DNA of 8,356 bases. Origin: Bdellovibrionales bacterium (GTDB taxonomy: Bacteria > Bdellovibrionota > Bdellovibrionia > Bdellovibrionales > UBA840). The notes beneath the pieces are model-generated. The model saw nothing but the letters and a program-made list of their open reading frames with translations. It did no database searches and was not told where the DNA came from. Where the stretch lies: contig JAGRAL010000091.1 in NCBI GenBank assembly GCA_020434605.1, forward strand, positions 1 through 8,356, given 5' to 3'. Shown piece by piece: positions 6,474 through 8,356 of this stretch; the first letter of the stretch is position 1, and every line of letters starts with the position of its first letter. A program made the position numbers and the translations under genes.

Positions 6474-8114
6474 ATGACAAAACTACTTATATTTTTAAGT
6501 CTTTCCTTTGGCGCAAACTCACTTGGACGTGGCAGTTTGCAAACACAAACAACTAACAATACATATACTGCAAACCTTGCAGAGGGATTTCACTTTAACA
6601 AAGAAGCTCCCAATAAATTAATTATCGATAAAAACACTATCAAGATGACCAGCCTGACAAGTCGTGAAATCCAATTTGGGCCCTTACCAGCAAAATGGAA
6701 TAGTGGTAGAGCTGCACTGTACGTGTGTGACGACGCCCTTACATTTTGTGAACCAAACTTTATCGATTTATCAAAAAACACAAAAGAAATTGCTCAAAAA
6801 AATACTATCAATGAAAACTTTGGAATCGTAAATGAAGATGGATTTATTCAAGATGATCTAGAGTCCGCACTACAATTAGCAAAAAAAAGAAAGGCATTAT
6901 TACTAGTAGATTTTTCAGCTAGATGGTGTCCCGGCTGCATTAGGTATGAAAACGAAACTTTTCATACGGAGCAATTCAAAACTCTTACAAAAAACTATAT
7001 AAAAGTAAAAATCGATGTAGACCGTTTTGAAAATATAAAGCTATCAAAAGAGTTTTCGATCTCAGCCATTCCTACTCTGCTTGTGTTAAATGGCAAGCGA
7101 CAAGAATTAGATCGCCTTATAGACTATCAACCCACAAGCATTCTAAAACCATTTTTGCAAGAACTAGAGGCTTCGCCAATTACAATCAGCGAATTAAAAA
7201 AACATGCAGATACAAAACCTGGTTATAGAGAGATATTAGCTAAACGCTTAGTTACTGCAGGTAAATACTCTGAGAGTCTAAAGTATTTTTCAAAAAGAGA
7301 TGTGCTTCCGCCGGAATATTTATATGCAAAAGTAAAATATGCTGCTGAGCAATTTAAGCTAGATTCCAAAAATAAAGATCACTACATAGCTACCTTAAAA
7401 GAAGCCATCCAAGAAGAACCCAAATCAAGTAGGTCCATAGTTTGGAGAACCGATTTAATCTCTCTACTAACCGATCGAAAAGAAATCGAAGCTGAAGTAA
7501 AAAATGGCGTTAGACTAGCTGACGAACTTCTTAATGATTCAGAAAAGTTACAAGTAGCTGTTAAAACCGATCTTGTTGGTGAGTACACCGATTACGAAAA
7601 GTTTTTTGTAGCCATTGAGCGGGCTGAATTGATTGAGGCTGCCTATGAAGGTACATCAAAATCTAAAAACGCATGGAAGGTGGCAGCTAAGATTGGTACT
7701 AAATACAAAATCCCACCTCAAAGATTTGGACCATCTTTAAGGTTACTTATTATTGTAATGGCCGCGGAAGACTACAAAAAGGCGGACACATTATCAATTT
7801 CACTGTTAAAACAATACCCTGATAATGGCGACCTACTGAGACGACGCCTTAAAGTATTAATTGCGACAAACAAACTAACTGATGCTATTATACTTGGTAA
7901 AAGCGCACTAGAAAATTCTTACGGAAGAAATGAAGTTTGGGTTGCAGAAAGCTTGGCAAAGGCATTGGTCGCAAATAATGAGCTCGATAAAGCCGACTCA
8001 TTGATTAGCGGCTACTTACAAAGAACTGATGTAAATTGGACAAACCTGCAGAGCACAAAAAAATCTTTTGAAGATATGGTTGCCCAGATTAAAGCTAAGA
8101 GGCTCTCAAAATAG
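6474..8114 (+). CDS. Exported thioredoxin-fold protein with DsbD-like N-terminal part and TPR-like C-terminal half
   Basis: This 546-residue protein begins with a short signal-like segment (MTKLLIFLSLSFGA), so it probably works in the periplasm. Residues about 36-100 resemble the DsbD alpha domain: a FHFNKEAPNKLII opening and a cysteine pair in VCDDALTFCEP (C85, C92). Residues about 125-232 are a thioredoxin domain with active site WCPGC (151-155) following the beta-strand LLLVDFSAR, and a cis-proline at IPT (P200). From about 240 to 530 it is all helical with repeated A/L/Y-rich pairs such as LLKQYPDNGDLLRRRLK and ELDKADSLISGYLQ, consistent with degenerate tetratricopeptide repeats. The eight-helix membrane domain of true DsbD is absent, so its electron source is unknown. 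A role as a disulphide reductase or isomerase with a protein-binding scaffold is an inference. Only AGG one base before the ATG could serve as Shine-Dalgarno, so the start or its mode of initiation is uncertain. A terminator separates it from nrdA. Confidence 0.88.
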   Translation: MTKLLIFLSLSFGANSLGRGSLQTQTTNNTYTANLAEGFHFNKEAPNKLIIDKNTIKMTSLTSREIQFGPLPAKWNSGRAALYVCDDALTFCEPNFIDLSKNTKEIAQKNTINENFGIVNEDGFIQDDLESALQLAKKRKALLLVDFSARWCPGCIRYENETFHTEQFKTLTKNYIKVKIDVDRFENIKLSKEFSISAIPTLLVLNGKRQELDRLIDYQPTSILKPFLQELEASPITISELKKHADTKPGYREILAKRLVTAGKYSESLKYFSKRDVLPPEYLYAKVKYAAEQFKLDSKNKDHYIATLKEAIQEEPKSSRSIVWRTDLISLLTDRKEIEAEVKNGVRLADELLNDSEKLQVAVKTDLVGEYTDYEKFFVAIERAELIEAAYEGTSKSKNAWKVAAKIGTKYKIPPQRFGPSLRLLIIVMAAEDYKKADTLSISLLKQYPDNGDLLRRRLKVLIATNKLTDAIILGKSALENSYGRNEVWVAESLAKALVANNELDKADSLISGYLQRTDVNWTNLQSTKKSFEDMVAQIKAKRLSK

Positions 8115-8170
8115 GGCCTTGCGTTGTACTCATATTCTATCGCCCAATTTGACCTTGCTCGATAATTGAT

Positions 8171-8197
8171 TCCCTCCTAGAATTTTTCTATGGGGGA
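8171..8197 (+). promoter_or_regulatory. Hairpin enclosing the Shine-Dalgarno of the downstream gene
   Basis: TCCCTCCTAGAA (8171-8182) pairs with TTCTATGGGGGA (8186-8197) around a three-base loop, with one mismatch and one G-U pair in 12. The 3' arm contains GGGGGA, the Shine-Dalgarno of the gene starting at 8204, and the 5' arm carries an anti-Shine-Dalgarno-like TCCCTCC. If transcribed, the ribosome site would be masked, giving translational control. It could also be a DNA operator dyad. Confidence 0.5.
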
Positions 8198-8203
8198 CTA
8201 GAT

Positions 8204-8356
8204 ATGTGGACACTACTGCTTTGTTTTGCATTCGCTCATTGGCCAGAACCCGCGTTACAAAAAGCCTCACTATTTAAACCTGGTATTGATGACCATGGCT
8301 TTGTTGATTCATTTCAAACCTCAGTTTGGGGATCTTCACAAGCAAAAAAATTTTTA
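8204..8356 (+). CDS. Exported protein of unknown function, N-terminal fragment at the window edge
   Basis: From ATG 8204 the frame is open for 51 codons to the right edge. The first residues, MWTLLLCFAFA, look like a short signal peptide with possible cleavage after AFA; the remainder (for example PALQKASLFKPGIDDHGFVD) matches nothing I recognise. A strong GGGGGA (8192-8197) sits six bases upstream, which fixes the start, although it is buried in the hairpin at 8171-8197. An ATG at 8190 in another frame stops at once. The 89-base gap from the thioredoxin-fold gene holds no clear terminator, so co-transcription is possible. Confidence 0.75.
   Translation, partial: MWTLLLCFAFAHWPEPALQKASLFKPGIDDHGFVDSFQTSVWGSSQAKKFL

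Noticed and set aside
1..8356. tRNA, rRNA, CRISPR array or insertion sequence
   Set aside because: No cloverleaf, regularly spaced repeats, transposase or terminal inverted repeats were seen on either strand.

Overview
The window is AT-rich chromosomal DNA from a bacterium, very likely Gram-negative: at least four of the seven genes encode proteins with export signals, and none of the sequence looks phage-, plasmid- or transposon-borne. The closely packed ribonucleotide reductase operon with NrdR operators, set among orphan exported proteins, would suit a Bdellovibrionota-like (predatory or relatives) genome. That placement is an inference from style only; no ribosomal or other marker gene is present.

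Layout. (1) Positions 1-383 (minus): the first 127 codons of an exported protein of unknown function, cut by the left edge. (2) 384-704: a gap of about 320 bases with a hairpin at 664-684 that may end the next gene's transcript and a possible minus-strand -10 element. (3) 705-1400 (minus): an exported, coiled-coil-rich 231-residue protein of unknown function. (4) 1401-1666: a divergent control region with a perfect 14-bp palindrome and an 11-bp-period direct repeat. (5) 1667-2695 (plus): an exported protein with the protein-kinase fold whose catalytic-loop residues are substituted, so a probable secreted pseudokinase. (6) 2696-3060: a control region with two NrdR boxes 32 bp apart, a DnaA-box-like site and a long leader. 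(7) 3061-4038 and 4040-6397 (plus): nrdB and nrdA, a complete class Ia ribonucleotide reductase whose two subunits both resemble the eukaryotic RRM2/RRM1 type, followed by a strong terminator at 6417-6448. (8) 6474-8114 (plus): an exported thioredoxin-fold protein with a DsbD-like N-terminal part and a helical, TPR-like C-terminal half. (9) 8204-8356 (plus): the start of another exported protein, whose Shine-Dalgarno sequence is enclosed in a hairpin.

How they work together. NrdB supplies the diiron-tyrosyl radical and NrdA reduces ribonucleotides to deoxyribonucleotides. NrdR at the upstream boxes would repress the pair when dATP is plentiful. The other genes look like single-gene or small transcription units for envelope or periplasmic proteins. 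The most unusual item is the exported kinase-fold protein facing the coiled-coil exported protein across a shared control region.
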